A DNA stretch of 64,000 nucleotides from Paenibacillus sp. PK3_47 (lineage in GTDB: Bacteria; Bacillota; Bacilli; Paenibacillales; Paenibacillaceae), in NCBI RefSeq assembly GCF_023520895.1, contig NZ_CP026029.1, positions 5,084,001 through 5,148,000 on the forward strand. The letters run 5' to 3'. A model generated the notes under the pieces. That model saw only the letters and a program-made list of their open reading frames with translations, was not told the DNA's origin and made no database searches. Shown in pieces: positions 1-9,019 of the stretch; the first letter of the stretch is position 1; each line of letters starts with the position of its first letter. A program made the translations under genes and the position numbers.

Positions 1-120
1 TTTAGCTATAGTGACAATAAACCTGACGCCATTATTCAAATGAGGCAGCAGGCAGGATATAATATGGCCACTGGTAAGGTGAGAACTGCGGCGGAACAGC
101 TTGTTACCCGGATCTCCTAA
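1..120 (+). CDS. 3' end of an unidentified protein (partial)
   Basis: The first 39 codons of the window stay open in frame 1 and end at a TAA at 118-120, giving a tail that reads FSYSDNKPDAIIQ, continues for 20-odd residues and ends in LVTRIS. The stop lies 27 bp upstream of the next start in the same direction, so it is probably the previous gene of one operon with the FAD oxidoreductase. Too little is present to name a family. A transporter or accessory oxidation gene would fit the neighbourhood, but that is only a guess. Confidence 0.55.
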   Translation, partial: FSYSDNKPDAIIQMRQQAGYNMATGKVRTAAEQLVTRIS

Positions 121-147
121 AGATGCCACTGAAAGGTCTGAGGAATC

Positions 148-1566
148 ATGAGCCTGGAAACTTTAAATGAACAAGTGAGGATGGACCTTTCCTGTCTCGC
201 CTTTGGCGGTGCGGACTGGGTACGGCCTCTGGAACATCCCGAAGGGCATGTCTATGATGCCGTAATTGTGGGCGGCGGACAGAGCGGCCTGGGGGCGGCG
301 TTCGGGCTTCTGCGGGAGCGGATATCCAACATTCTGGTGATTGATGAGAACAGCGAAGGCATGGAGGGGCCGTGGGAGACTTATGCCCGGATGGTTACAC
401 TGCGGACTCCGAAGCATTTGACCTCCATAGATCTTGGGATTCCTTCGCTCACTTTCCGCTCCTGGTGGGTAGCGCAGCATGGGCCGCAGGGATGGGCTTC
501 AATCGATAAAATCCCGCGCGGCGAGTGGATGAACTACCTGCGCTGGTATCGCCGGGTGCTGGAGCTTCCGGTTATCAACGAGGTCAAGCTGAAGCTGATT
601 GAACCTAATGAGGACGGGATTTACAGGCTGCATATTGCCGGGGCCGGCGCGCCATCCGGGCAGCTGCTTGCCCGCAAGGTAGTGCTGGCCACCGGTATTC
701 AGGGCGGAGGGGAATGGCATGTGCCGCCGATGATATCTGAGCAGCTGCCGGAACGGCTGTATGCCCATACTTCCCAGCCGATTGATTTCAAGGCGCTCCG
801 CGGCAAAAAAATAGCAATCCTCGGGGGCGGGGCCTCCGCCTTTGATAATGCCAGCTTCGCCCTGTCTGAAGGTGCGGCAGAAGCTCATGTATTCGTCCGG
901 CGCGAGCAGCTGCCCAGTGTCAATCCGATCCGCCAGATGGAGGTCTCCGGCATGATCGAACGGTTCCATACCCTTGCGGATGAAGATAAATATGCGGTGA
1001 TCTCCCATTTCTTCAAATATAACCAGCCGCCGACAAACGATACCTTCACCCGTGCAGCAGCCTGGCCCGGCTTCCGGCTTCATCTTGGCTCCCCGTGGCT
1101 GCATGTGGCGGATGCCGGCAGCGGCGCTGTCGTGACTACGCCCAAAGGAAAGTACAGCTTTGATTTTCTTATCATCAGTACAGGGCTGCTTAGCGATCCG
1201 GGGCTTCGCCCGGAACTGAGGCTGGTGGAGAGCCATATTGCCCGCTGGGCCGACCGCTATCAGGCGCCTGCGGAAAAGCTGAATCCGCTGCTGGATGCCC
1301 ATCCCTATCTCAGTCCGGGGTTTGCGCTGCAAAGCCGTGACAGGGAAGGGGCTAAGCTTCTGCATGGCCTGTTTGTCTTCAATTACTCCGCACTCGCCAG
1401 CTGCGGCCTGTCCGCCTCGGCCATCTCCGGAATGAAGAATGCCATACCAAGGCTTGCCTCGGGAGTAGCAGACCAGCTGTTCAGTGATGACCGTGAGATC
1501 ATACTGCAATCTTTTTTCAATTATAATGATGCCGAGTTTACCGGCGCCTGGCCGCTGGAAGTGTAA
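148..1566 (+). CDS. FAD/NAD(P)-binding oxidoreductase (flavin monooxygenase-like)
   Basis: A 472-residue cytosolic flavoprotein. An FAD-binding Rossmann motif GGGQSG lies at about residues 42-47 after a short N-terminal extension. A second dinucleotide-binding motif, GGGASAFDN, near residue 226 is the usual NAD(P)H site of the flavin-containing monooxygenase/lysine hydroxylase group. A TG-rich segment near residue 350 (LIISTGLLSD) resembles the ATG-type motif before the C-terminal FAD contact. The substrate cannot be read from sequence. The ATG at 148 has a weak GAGG site just upstream. A terminator-like hairpin follows at 1591-1622, before the UbiD-like gene. Co-location with a decarboxylase suggests degradation or modification of an aromatic or carboxylated compound, which is inference. 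Confidence 0.85.
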   Translation: MSLETLNEQVRMDLSCLAFGGADWVRPLEHPEGHVYDAVIVGGGQSGLGAAFGLLRERISNILVIDENSEGMEGPWETYARMVTLRTPKHLTSIDLGIPSLTFRSWWVAQHGPQGWASIDKIPRGEWMNYLRWYRRVLELPVINEVKLKLIEPNEDGIYRLHIAGAGAPSGQLLARKVVLATGIQGGGEWHVPPMISEQLPERLYAHTSQPIDFKALRGKKIAILGGGASAFDNASFALSEGAAEAHVFVRREQLPSVNPIRQMEVSGMIERFHTLADEDKYAVISHFFKYNQPPTNDTFTRAAAWPGFRLHLGSPWLHVADAGSGAVVTTPKGKYSFDFLIISTGLLSDPGLRPELRLVESHIARWADRYQAPAEKLNPLLDAHPYLSPGFALQSRDREGAKLLHGLFVFNYSALASCGLSASAISGMKNAIPRLASGVADQLFSDDREIILQSFFNYNDAEFTGAWPLEV

Positions 1567-1590
1567 AGTATCACTAGTTTTAATACGCAG

Positions 1591-1622
1591 GCCCTCTTGG
1601 TAATCCAAGGGGGCTTTTGGTT
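1591..1622 (+). terminator. Hairpin terminator after the oxidoreductase gene
   Basis: Arms CCCTCTTGG and CCAAGGGGG (one T-G wobble) enclose a TAAT loop, followed by a short, imperfect T-run. It lies between the oxidoreductase stop and the UbiD-like start, so it may attenuate rather than fully stop transcription. Confidence 0.55.
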
Positions 1623-1689
1623 GACCTCGGGTCCGCCCATCACCCATAATAAAGAGGTTCATATTTCTTCTGCAGATTGGAGTAAGATC

Positions 1690-3528
1690 ATGGCATACCG
1701 CAATATGGAAGAATGCATTATCGATTTGGAGAAACACGGACATCTGGTCCGTATTCATGAGGAAGTAGATCCGCATCTGGAGATGGCCGCGATTCACCTG
1801 AAGGTATATGAAGCAGGCGGGCCGGCATTATTATTTGAAAATGTCAAAGGTTCGAAGTACCGCGCGGTATCTAACCTGTTCGGAACCATAGAGCGCAGCA
1901 AATTTATATTCCGTGATACATGGCAATCCTCCCAGGATGTAATCGCCCTGCGGAGCAATCCGATGAAGGCGCTTAAGCAGCCGTTCAAATACGTCGGTAC
2001 AGGCCTTGCGGCCAGAAGAGCCCTGCCGCTCAAGAAAACGGGCGGCCTGCCTGCGGGATTCGAGGAAATTCAAATTTCCGATCTGCCGCAGATCAAGCAC
2101 TGGCAGGGAGACGGCGGCGCTTTTGTCACCCTGCCGCAGGTGTATTCGGAAGACCCGGACAAGCCGGGGATCATGAATTCCAATCTGGGCATGTACCGGA
2201 TCCAGCTTAGCGGGAATGACTATGAAATGAACAAGGAAGTCGGTGTCCATTACCAGATTCACCGCGGGATCGGCATTCATCAGTCACATGCCAATAAACG
2301 GGGCGAACCGCTTAAAGTCAGCTGCTTCATCGGCGGACCTCCGGCACATACGCTGTCGGCCGTCATGCCGCTGCCGGAAGGGCTCAGCGAAATGACCTTT
2401 GCCGGCCTGCTCGCCGGCCGCCATTTCCGCTACAGCTATGTCGACGGCTATTGTGTCAGTGCGGATGCCGATTTTGTCATTACCGGTGAGATCCATCCCG
2501 GTGATACGAAGCCCGAAGGCCCTTTTGGCGACCATCTGGGTTATTACAGTCTTGTCCATCCGTTCCCGGTCATGAAGGTGCACAAGGTGTACGCCAAGAA
2601 AGGGGCCATCTATCCGTTTACTGTAGTTGGGCGGCCGCCCCAGGAAGATACATCCTTCGGTGAGCTGATTCATGAATTGACCGGAGGGGCAATCAAACAG
2701 GAGGTGCCGGGGGTCAAGGAAGTGCATGCTGTGGATGCTGCAGGTGTGCATCCCCTGCTGTTCGCCATCGGCAGCGAACGCTATACCCCTTACCAGAAGC
2801 TGAAGCAGCCGGCTGAGCTCCTGACCATCGCGAACCGGATTCTCGGCACAGGGCAGCTGAGCCTGGCCAAGTATCTGTTCATCACGGCTGAAGAGGACCG
2901 GAAGATCAGTACACATGATATTGAGGATTTTCTGACCTATATCCTGGAGCGGATCAATCTGCACCGGGACATTCATTTCCAGACCAACACCACAATTGAT
3001 ACACTGGATTATTCCGGAACGGGAATTAATAGCGGAAGCAAGGTGGTATTCGCTGCAGTGGGAGAGCCCAAGCGGAGCCTGTGCACCGCAGTGCCGCAAA
3101 TTCTGAGCCGTGAGCTGGAAGGATTCGGCCAGGGCAAAATGATTATGCCGGGGGTTGTCGCGCTGCAGGGCCCTGCATTTACGGATTATGCAGCAGCTGA
3201 ACAGGAAATAGGCCGGCTCGGCGCTGCCATCGGAGCAGCGGGTCCGCTGGATTCCTGCCCATTGATTATCCTGTGTGATGACAGCGGGTTTATGAGCGGG
3301 ACGCTCAGTAACTTTTTATGGGCAACCTTTACGCGAAGCAATCCTTCCCATGATATCCATGGGGTGAACAGCCGTATTGATCACAAGCACTGGGCATGCG
3401 ATAATGTAATTATCGATGCCCGCGTGAAGCCGCACCAGGCTCCGCCGCTTATTGCAGATCCGCAGGTGGAGGAGAATATCAGACGTTTCTTTGAAGAAGG
3501 GGCCGTTCTGGGCGGCCTGGGGAAATAG
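1690..3528 (+). CDS. UbiD family (prenylated-FMN dependent) decarboxylase
   Basis: A 612-residue protein of the UbiD/Fdc family, reversible (de)carboxylases of aromatic and alpha,beta-unsaturated acids that use prenylated FMN. The signature segment PEGPFGDHLGYYS at about residues 275-287 carries the conserved acidic residues, and an upstream NLGMYR segment near residue 165 fits the cofactor pocket. An open frame extends back to 1597, but the ATG at 1690 has a GGAG site 7 bases upstream and starts where the family similarity begins (MAYRNMEECI). No UbiX-type flavin prenyltransferase lies in the window, so the cofactor must be made by a gene elsewhere. Substrate unknown. flgB follows after 18 bp. 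Confidence 0.85.
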   Translation: MAYRNMEECIIDLEKHGHLVRIHEEVDPHLEMAAIHLKVYEAGGPALLFENVKGSKYRAVSNLFGTIERSKFIFRDTWQSSQDVIALRSNPMKALKQPFKYVGTGLAARRALPLKKTGGLPAGFEEIQISDLPQIKHWQGDGGAFVTLPQVYSEDPDKPGIMNSNLGMYRIQLSGNDYEMNKEVGVHYQIHRGIGIHQSHANKRGEPLKVSCFIGGPPAHTLSAVMPLPEGLSEMTFAGLLAGRHFRYSYVDGYCVSADADFVITGEIHPGDTKPEGPFGDHLGYYSLVHPFPVMKVHKVYAKKGAIYPFTVVGRPPQEDTSFGELIHELTGGAIKQEVPGVKEVHAVDAAGVHPLLFAIGSERYTPYQKLKQPAELLTIANRILGTGQLSLAKYLFITAEEDRKISTHDIEDFLTYILERINLHRDIHFQTNTTIDTLDYSGTGINSGSKVVFAAVGEPKRSLCTAVPQILSRELEGFGQGKMIMPGVVALQGPAFTDYAAAEQEIGRLGAAIGAAGPLDSCPLIILCDDSGFMSGTLSNFLWATFTRSNPSHDIHGVNSRIDHKHWACDNVIIDARVKPHQAPPLIADPQVEENIRRFFEEGAVLGGLGK

Positions 3529-3546
3529 ATGTGAAGGAGGTTAACT

Positions 3547-3957
3547 ATGATTGAGAGCAGCACTTCCAAGCGTAACGAAGCCCTCTTGAACATACTGAAT
3601 GTCAAACATAGTGCCATTGCCGAGAATATTGCGAATGCAGATACCCCCAACTATAAATCGAAATCCGTAGAGTTCAAGGAAGAGCTGAGACGGGCTATCG
3701 AGGGTGATACAGCAGGGGAATTAGAGATCAAGCGTACTCATGAAAAGCACATGCAGATCCAAGATCCCGGCGCTTCTATCATTCCGTACAGAATATTGGT
3801 TAACAGTGATACGGCCATGAACAATAACGGGAATAATGTGGATATGGATATGGAGATGGCGAACCTTGCGGAAAACCAGCTTATGTATAACTACATGGCT
3901 GACCGGGTGAGCGGACATTACACCAAAATCAGAAATATGCTGCAGGGCTTGTCCTAA
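3547..3957 (+). CDS. flgB: Orphan flagellar basal-body rod protein FlgB
   Basis: 136 residues with the N-terminal signature of flagellar rod proteins (NIANADTPNYKSKSVEF, about residues 27-43) and a C-terminal helix (MEMANLAENQLMYNYMADRV) that forms the coiled rod core. FlgB forms the proximal rod of the flagellar basal body and normally heads the flgB-flgC-fliE operon. Here no other flagellar gene is near: UbiD lies 18 bp upstream and a terminator and a regulator lie downstream. A strong GGAGG site precedes the ATG. It is either a paralogue or a displaced single copy; which one cannot be decided from this window. Confidence 0.85.
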   Translation: MIESSTSKRNEALLNILNVKHSAIAENIANADTPNYKSKSVEFKEELRRAIEGDTAGELEIKRTHEKHMQIQDPGASIIPYRILVNSDTAMNNNGNNVDMDMEMANLAENQLMYNYMADRVSGHYTKIRNMLQGLS

Positions 3958-4008
3958 CCGGGCTGCTGCTGACCTCATCGTTATCATTGACTTTTACCGT
4001 AATCTGCG

Positions 4009-4040
4009 GCAGGTGCATCCGGCACCTGCTGTATTTTTTT
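4009..4040 (+). terminator. Rho-independent terminator after flgB
   Basis: Perfect 8-bp arms GCAGGTGC (4009-4016) and GCACCTGC (4022-4029) with a 5-nt loop, followed by seven T residues at 4034-4040. Confidence 0.85.
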
Positions 4041-4126
4041 GCCCGGATCACTGGCGGACGGATATCCCGGAAAAATAGGAATCTATTATACACGATGATG
4101 CCAAAACTTTAAAATACAGATTTCAA

Positions 4127-4155
4127 TTGACCAGTGGTAATGGTATGGTTATATT
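4127..4155 (+). promoter_or_regulatory. SigA-type promoter of the HTH regulator
   Basis: A -35 TTGACC at 4127-4132 and a -10 TATATT at 4150-4155 are separated by exactly 17 bp. The start codon is about 80 bp downstream. Confidence 0.6.
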
Positions 4156-4234
4156 TGTAATATAGTATAAAATTCTCTTGACTATCGTTCTGTTGCTACT
4201 ATTGCTTCGAGTTGATTCTAAAGGAGTGGTTCAC

Positions 4235-5602
4235 TTGAATGCTACAACCACGATCCGCAGTGAATTGGATGACCTCATGAAACAGAAAGGCTGGAACATG
4301 AGCAGTGTAGGCAGAAGCAGCGGACTGAACGTTGGATCGATAAGCTCCATTCTGAAGGGAAACAAGGTAATGAGTATAGATCAGGTAGACCGGCTAACGG
4401 CGGTGCTGTCCATGCCTGAAGGCTATTATTATGAGCATTACATTCAGGAGAGCATGGTGGAAGCCACTCCGAACTGGCGCAGAATCAGTCCTTTTCTGTA
4501 CCGCTGTGCTGAAATCGGGAGACTCGATTGTATCCGGAGAGCAGTTGCATTGCTGCTTGAGGAATTATCCTATGCGGCAGTGCTGTATGAGCTGGCCAAT
4601 GATTTTTTTACCAAAAAAATGAATGCTGCAGCTGCGATACTGTATGAGAATATAGCCGAATGTGAAATCCGCCAGCATTCCGAACGGCTCGCCTTCTGCC
4701 AGTACCGGCTGTTTACCCTCGCCCTGGGTAAGGATCATATCCACAACTTCAAAGCCGCCTGCCAGTTTGAACCCTTTATCGACCGGTTGAATGAATTCGA
4801 CCAGCTTGATGCACTGAAGGATTTAGCGAATATTTACCGTTCATTGCACAGGTGGGATAAGGTGGAGGAGCTTGCCTGCCGGATGGAAACCAGCGCCAAG
4901 CTTCAATATTTTACAGATTCACATGATTCCTCAAGTAAAGATGCCCCTCATAGAACCAATAGCCCCCTCTTTGTATATATAGCTTATTCCTACCTGCTGC
5001 TTGCCAATGTGTGTGATGCCAGAAGAAACTATCAGCAGGCTCTGGAATATACCTGCCACTGCTCCGATCTCAGCTGGGTTAAAGAAACCGATCCCGAAAC
5101 ATTATACTGGATTACAGTATACCGCCGATGGGCGCAAGCCGGCACCTATATGACCAGGCTGATGAGCGGCGATCAAAGCGTCCTCCCGGATTATATTGAA
5201 TTCATTGAAAGCCGGCAGGAAGTGGAGATTTATGACATGCTGTTGAATATTATTGAGGCAGCCAACCGCTTTCAGATGGATGTGGATGATATACTGCAGA
5301 AATTTGAACCCGAGCTTCTTTTGCTGAAGCAGGAGCAGAATCCGGAATATTCAGCACAGCTGTGGTATCAGCTGTCCAAGTATTACCTGGGCAGAGGCCG
5401 GCATTTGGCTGGTTTGGAGTATTTGCTGGAGTGCATGGTTCAAGCCAGCTCGATAAATAAGAGCAGCATGATAGTCAAGTGTGTAGGCCTATTCGAAAGC
5501 TTTAAGGAGTATGCGCTGCCAGACACATTGATCCAGTATCAGACCATTATTAAGAGGGTGTGGGAACACAATGAACAGGATAACTCAACAATTGAATGTT
5601 AA
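4235..5602 (+). CDS. XRE-type helix-turn-helix regulator with long helical C-terminal domain
   Basis: About 455 residues. Residues 5-70 form a Cro/CI-type HTH (SVGRSSGLNVGSISSILKG as the recognition region). The remaining roughly 380 residues are rich in Leu, Ala and Tyr helices in the manner of TPR arrays, as in Rap/NprR/PlcR-like peptide-responsive regulators. Peptide binding here is inference. An ATG at 4178 is also in frame, but it would add an implausible poly-Leu stretch. The TTG at 4235 has AAGGAG at 4221-4226 and is preferred. Transcribed alone from the promoter at 4127 and closed by the hairpin at 5612-5648. No target or cognate peptide gene is visible next to it. Confidence 0.8.
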   Translation: MNATTTIRSELDDLMKQKGWNMSSVGRSSGLNVGSISSILKGNKVMSIDQVDRLTAVLSMPEGYYYEHYIQESMVEATPNWRRISPFLYRCAEIGRLDCIRRAVALLLEELSYAAVLYELANDFFTKKMNAAAAILYENIAECEIRQHSERLAFCQYRLFTLALGKDHIHNFKAACQFEPFIDRLNEFDQLDALKDLANIYRSLHRWDKVEELACRMETSAKLQYFTDSHDSSSKDAPHRTNSPLFVYIAYSYLLLANVCDARRNYQQALEYTCHCSDLSWVKETDPETLYWITVYRRWAQAGTYMTRLMSGDQSVLPDYIEFIESRQEVEIYDMLLNIIEAANRFQMDVDDILQKFEPELLLLKQEQNPEYSAQLWYQLSKYYLGRGRHLAGLEYLLECMVQASSINKSSMIVKCVGLFESFKEYALPDTLIQYQTIIKRVWEHNEQDNSTIEC

Positions 5603-5611
5603 GCAGCAATA

Positions 5612-5648
5612 AAAAGCTGTCTTCCCTGGCGCGGGAGGACAGCTTTTT
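5612..5648. terminator. Bidirectional terminator between convergent genes
   Basis: Arms AGCTGTCTTCCC and GGGAGGACAGCT (one wobble pair) are flanked by A-run and T-run, so the hairpin can stop the HTH regulator on the plus strand and the stalk-domain gene on the minus strand. Confidence 0.85.
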
Positions 5649-5681
5649 TGCATGATGCATGGATATTCAGGAGCCTGGGCA

Positions 5682-6848
5682 CTACTCTGCGGCAGGCAGT
5701 GTATAGATGAATTTCTTCTCGTTGTTCTCGGGACCGATGTGACCGGCCGTAATGGTGAGCTCATTCCCGTTTCGTCCCGAAAACCTGAAGTTATCGCCCG
5801 GAAACATGGAATCGCGCTGCAGCAGCAGCCACTGCCGTTCCTCCCCGTTAAGTAATTTCTCATACAAAACAGTCTGCGTGCCGGAGGTGCGGTCTACCAA
5901 GGTTAAGGATGCAGTGTCCAACGGGCGGATGATGGCGATATCCCGGTAAAAGGCTTCTACATTGTACTTCTGGTCCGCTTCCCCGTGCATTAACTTCGTC
6001 AAGTCGACCGTTTCGACTACCGCACCTGTACTGTCTTCGATCAACCGCACTGTCTTCCCGTCGTTCAAGAGCAGCCTGCCTTCGGACCACAGAGCGGGTT
6101 CGGCAAAGGTAGAATAAATATCAGTGCTGCTCTGGCGGAGGAGTGCCCCGTTGTTAAGAATAAAAGTGAAATATTCCAGGAAACGATGCGGTTCGCCGTA
6201 AGAATTGACGACACGAAGTACCCTCAGACCGCCCGGAGTGTCTTCGAATTTAAAATGAACGCTGTCCAGGCCGCTGCCCAGATTAGCCAGCTTGGTCTTT
6301 GGTGATCCTTGGCCGGCGGAAACATACAGATCACCGGTATCTATTGACAAAGTGTAGAGGCTGCCTTTGTAGCTCTCCGAATAACCGCGGTACATATGCA
6401 GACCGTTAGCCATAAGGCTGCGGGTCTTGGGGTCCCAGCGGAGCGTACCGCCTTCAAGTGCCTTGACCAGAAACTTGGCGGGAATAAACAGCTCGTCCTC
6501 CTCCAGAAAAGGTGTTCCGCCAAGGTTGACCGTTACCTTATCCAGGATTCCGGTGGGGCTGCCGAGCCGTACGGCAAAGCTTTTGTTCCAGCCGCTGAAG
6601 GAGGCGCGCCTCCCGGCGGAATCCCATTTCATTTCTATCCCGAGACCATTCACAATGTTTGCAGGCAGATAGGAGACTCCGTTTTTAATCCGGGCAGTGC
6701 CTGTTGTGCTGCCGGTTATTGTGCTGTTGTTGCTGTAGGTCAGATGAAATTTCACTTCTTCCGCGGCTTTGGCCGATGCGGGATGTGGCGTGGTTCCCAA
6801 GAACAGCGGAAATCCGAGGATAGAGAGCAGCAGCAGCTTTTTTAACAT
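5682..6848 (-). CDS. Secreted stalk-domain (copper amine oxidase N-like) protein
   Basis: About 388 residues with an N-terminal signal peptide (MLKKLLLLSILGFPLFLG, then an Ala-rich cleavage region ending near ASAKA). Residues about 40-150 match the copper-amine-oxidase N-terminal 'stalk' fold seen in many Paenibacillus exoproteins: SYLPANIVNGLGIEMKWD and ELFIPAKFLVKALEGG are its typical repeated strands. The C-terminal part is predicted beta-rich and unassigned. There is no copper oxidase catalytic domain. Several starts are possible. The ATG at 6848 has GGAAGG 8 bases upstream and begins directly with the signal peptide. It is convergent with the HTH regulator. Confidence 0.75.
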   Translation of the reverse strand: MLKKLLLLSILGFPLFLGTTPHPASAKAAEEVKFHLTYSNNSTITGSTTGTARIKNGVSYLPANIVNGLGIEMKWDSAGRRASFSGWNKSFAVRLGSPTGILDKVTVNLGGTPFLEEDELFIPAKFLVKALEGGTLRWDPKTRSLMANGLHMYRGYSESYKGSLYTLSIDTGDLYVSAGQGSPKTKLANLGSGLDSVHFKFEDTPGGLRVLRVVNSYGEPHRFLEYFTFILNNGALLRQSSTDIYSTFAEPALWSEGRLLLNDGKTVRLIEDSTGAVVETVDLTKLMHGEADQKYNVEAFYRDIAIIRPLDTASLTLVDRTSGTQTVLYEKLLNGEERQWLLLQRDSMFPGDNFRFSGRNGNELTITAGHIGPENNEKKFIYTLPAAE

Positions 6849-6979
6849 CTGCATAACCTTCCTTTCAGGAATAAAATTATAAACCTTCATCTAACAGAGA
6901 CTGACTATGAGTTTAGACGGGAATTTACAGAAAATGTTCCGATGCTATGTAAACCATTTCATGCGAATATGTTTCTTTT

Positions 6980-7005
6980 TTAACAAAATTTATACAAATT
7001 TAACT
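6980..7005 (+). promoter_or_regulatory. Candidate PhoP-box repeats upstream of the Ugp-like operon
   Basis: Three hexamers in direct orientation at near-helical spacing: TTAACA at 6980, TATACA at 6991 and TTAACT at 7000. The Bacillus PhoP box is made of TT(A/C/T)A(C/T)A repeats about 5 bp apart, so this region about 100 bp before the permease start fits Pho control. The region is A/T rich, so chance matches are possible. Confidence 0.4.
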
Positions 7006-7105
7006 TATTGTTGCCTTATTAGTGACGTTGCGCTGACATTCACACCTTACACTGGCAGAGGTAGTTAGAAGACAAGTTGAATTTTGATCCCGGGAGGCCT
7101 GCGCT

Positions 7106-8068
7106 ATGAGTGAGCTTGATCCTTCAATATCTATGCCGGTAAAAGATAAGCCTGCAGCGGCAGCCGTCCGCTTCCGCACAGCATCATTAAGCAAGCTTAC
7201 CGTACAGGAGAATGTGCTTGCTTATGTTTTTCTGGCACCTTCGTTGCTGCTGTTCGGGGTATTTCTGTTTTACCCGCTGCTGAAATCCGTTTATCTGAGT
7301 CTGCACAGCACAGATCCGGCCGGCAGAATCGCTGCCTACGTTGGTTTTGATAATTTTGCTGATTTGTTTGCCTCAGGACAGTTTCTGGACGGTATCCGGG
7401 TCACGGCATTATTTGCACTCCTGACGGTGCCGGCGGGAATGCTGCTCGCACTGGTGCTGGCGGCGCTTACCCACAACCGTCTGCACGGTAAAAGACTGTT
7501 CCAGTTTGCATTTTCCCTGCCTCTGGTATTGTCCGTCGGCTCAGCGGCAGTGATCTGGAAATTCCTCTTCCATCCTACGCTGGGGATGCTGAATTACCTG
7601 CTTGAGCTGGCCGGATTTGCTCCGGTAGCGTGGCTGGTCAATCCGGATACAGCACTGTTATCCGTATCCTTAATGACGGTGTGGATGAATCTCGGGTTCA
7701 ACTTTATTATCCTGTCCAGCGGTATGCAGGGACTGCCTGAAGAAGTATATGAGAGCGCCAAAATAGACGGAGCGGGAGCGATAACCGTTTTTCGCAGAAT
7801 CACCCTGCCCCTGTTGTCTCCGACCTTGTTTTTTGTTCTGGTGGTTTCAGTGATTAGCGCTTTTCAGGCCTTCGGACAGATTAATATCCTTACCTCAGGC
7901 GGCCCGATGGACAGCACGAATGTTTTTGTCTATTCCATCTACCGCGAGGCCTTTGTCAATTTCCGCTTCGGGACGGGCAGTGCACAGGCGCTTATGCTGT
8001 TCCTGGTCATTATGCTGCTCACCTTAATCCAGTTCAAATGGGTGGAAAGGAAAGTACATTACCAATGA
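7106..8068 (+). CDS. ugpA: ABC transporter permease, UgpA/MalF-like
   Basis: 320 residues, a carbohydrate/glycerol-3-phosphate class inner-membrane permease. Six hydrophobic segments are visible, starting at about residue 35 (VLAYVFLAPSLLLFGVFLF). The cytoplasmic EAA loop that docks the ATPase is at about residues 215-235 (YESAKIDGAGAITVFRRITLPLL). The start ATG has GGGAGG upstream. Its stop overlaps the next permease start (ATGA). The symbol rests on the UgpB-like binding protein encoded two genes downstream. No ATPase gene is present, so a shared ATPase such as MsmX/UgpC type elsewhere must energise it. Confidence 0.8.
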   Translation: MSELDPSISMPVKDKPAAAAVRFRTASLSKLTVQENVLAYVFLAPSLLLFGVFLFYPLLKSVYLSLHSTDPAGRIAAYVGFDNFADLFASGQFLDGIRVTALFALLTVPAGMLLALVLAALTHNRLHGKRLFQFAFSLPLVLSVGSAAVIWKFLFHPTLGMLNYLLELAGFAPVAWLVNPDTALLSVSLMTVWMNLGFNFIILSSGMQGLPEEVYESAKIDGAGAITVFRRITLPLLSPTLFFVLVVSVISAFQAFGQINILTSGGPMDSTNVFVYSIYREAFVNFRFGTGSAQALMLFLVIMLLTLIQFKWVERKVHYQ

Positions 8069-8889
8069 AAAAGCCAAAAGCAGCACAAGGACTGCTCTTC
8101 CTTGCACTTAGCGCCGCAGCGGTGATGGTGCTTTATCCCGTAGTGTACAGCTTTTTTATGGCGGTGATGAGTCCGGAGGAAGCCAGTGCATATCCGCCGT
8201 CTGTCATTCCGCAGAGCTTTCGTCCCGAGAATTTCCGCGAGGTGTTCGAGATTATTCCGATCGCCACTTTCATCGGCAACACCTTTCTGGTATCGGCGAT
8301 GGTAATGGCCGGCCAGCTGGTAACCGCGAGTCTGGCTGCATATGCCTTTGCCCAGATGAATTTTAAAGGAAAGGGAATCATGTTCAGCCTGTTTGTCGCT
8401 ACGATGATGGTACCCTGGGAAGTGACGATGATCCCCAACTATTTAACGGTCCGCAGCCTGGGGTGGCTCGACAGTTATCAAGGGCTGACCGTTCCTTTTC
8501 TGGCTACGGCATTCGGCACGTTCCTGCTGCGCCAGTTCTTTATGCAGCTCCCCAAAGAGCTGTTCGAGGCTGCGAAGATCGACGGATGCGGGCATATCCG
8601 TTACTTCCTGTTCCATATGCTGCCGCTCTCCAGACCGGCGCTGGGCACCCTGGCCGTTTACTCCTTTTTGAATATGTACAATTCATACCTCTGGCCGCTG
8701 CTGATTACGAACAGCAAACCGATGCGTACGGTGCAGATCGGCATTTCCATGCTTGAGTTTCAGGAATCCACCTCGTGGAACCTTGTATTCGCCGGGATTT
8801 CACTCGCGATCCTCCCTTCACTGCTGCTGCTGGTATTCGGGCTGAAGCAGCTTGTCCGGGGCATGTCGGCTGGAGCGTTAAAAGGCTGA
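8065..8889 (+). CDS. ugpE: ABC transporter permease, UgpE/MalG-like
   Basis: About 274 residues, partner permease of the preceding gene. Membrane segments include AQGLLFLALSAAAVMVLYPV near the N-terminus, and the EAA motif is at about residues 165-190 (LFEAAKIDGCGHIRYFLFHML). The ATG at 8065 overlaps the upstream stop codon as ATGA, indicating translational coupling. An upstream in-frame ATG at 8038 is possible but would overlap more. The adjacent lipoprotein supports a glycerol-3-phosphate or glycerophosphodiester substrate. Confidence 0.8.
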   Translation: MKKPKAAQGLLFLALSAAAVMVLYPVVYSFFMAVMSPEEASAYPPSVIPQSFRPENFREVFEIIPIATFIGNTFLVSAMVMAGQLVTASLAAYAFAQMNFKGKGIMFSLFVATMMVPWEVTMIPNYLTVRSLGWLDSYQGLTVPFLATAFGTFLLRQFFMQLPKELFEAAKIDGCGHIRYFLFHMLPLSRPALGTLAVYSFLNMYNSYLWPLLITNSKPMRTVQIGISMLEFQESTSWNLVFAGISLAILPSLLLLVFGLKQLVRGMSAGALKG

Positions 8890-9019
8890 GCGACGGAACC
8901 GGGAGCGTAGTATGCAGTATGCGCAAAATCAAGTCAGCTGCTTACCGCAGATGATGAATACGTATATATGCGTTATGCGATTCAAGCCAAAATTAAAGGG
9001 GAAAAAGGAGAGAGTATTC

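Noticed and set aside
499..1797. A 432-codon minus-strand frame opposite the FAD oxidoreductase
   Set aside because: It lies antisense to a clear flavoprotein gene and carries no domain signature of its own.
4178..4234. N-terminal extension of the HTH regulator from ATG 4178
   Set aside because: It would encode a poly-Leu stretch without a ribosome site; TTG 4235 has AAGGAG at proper spacing.
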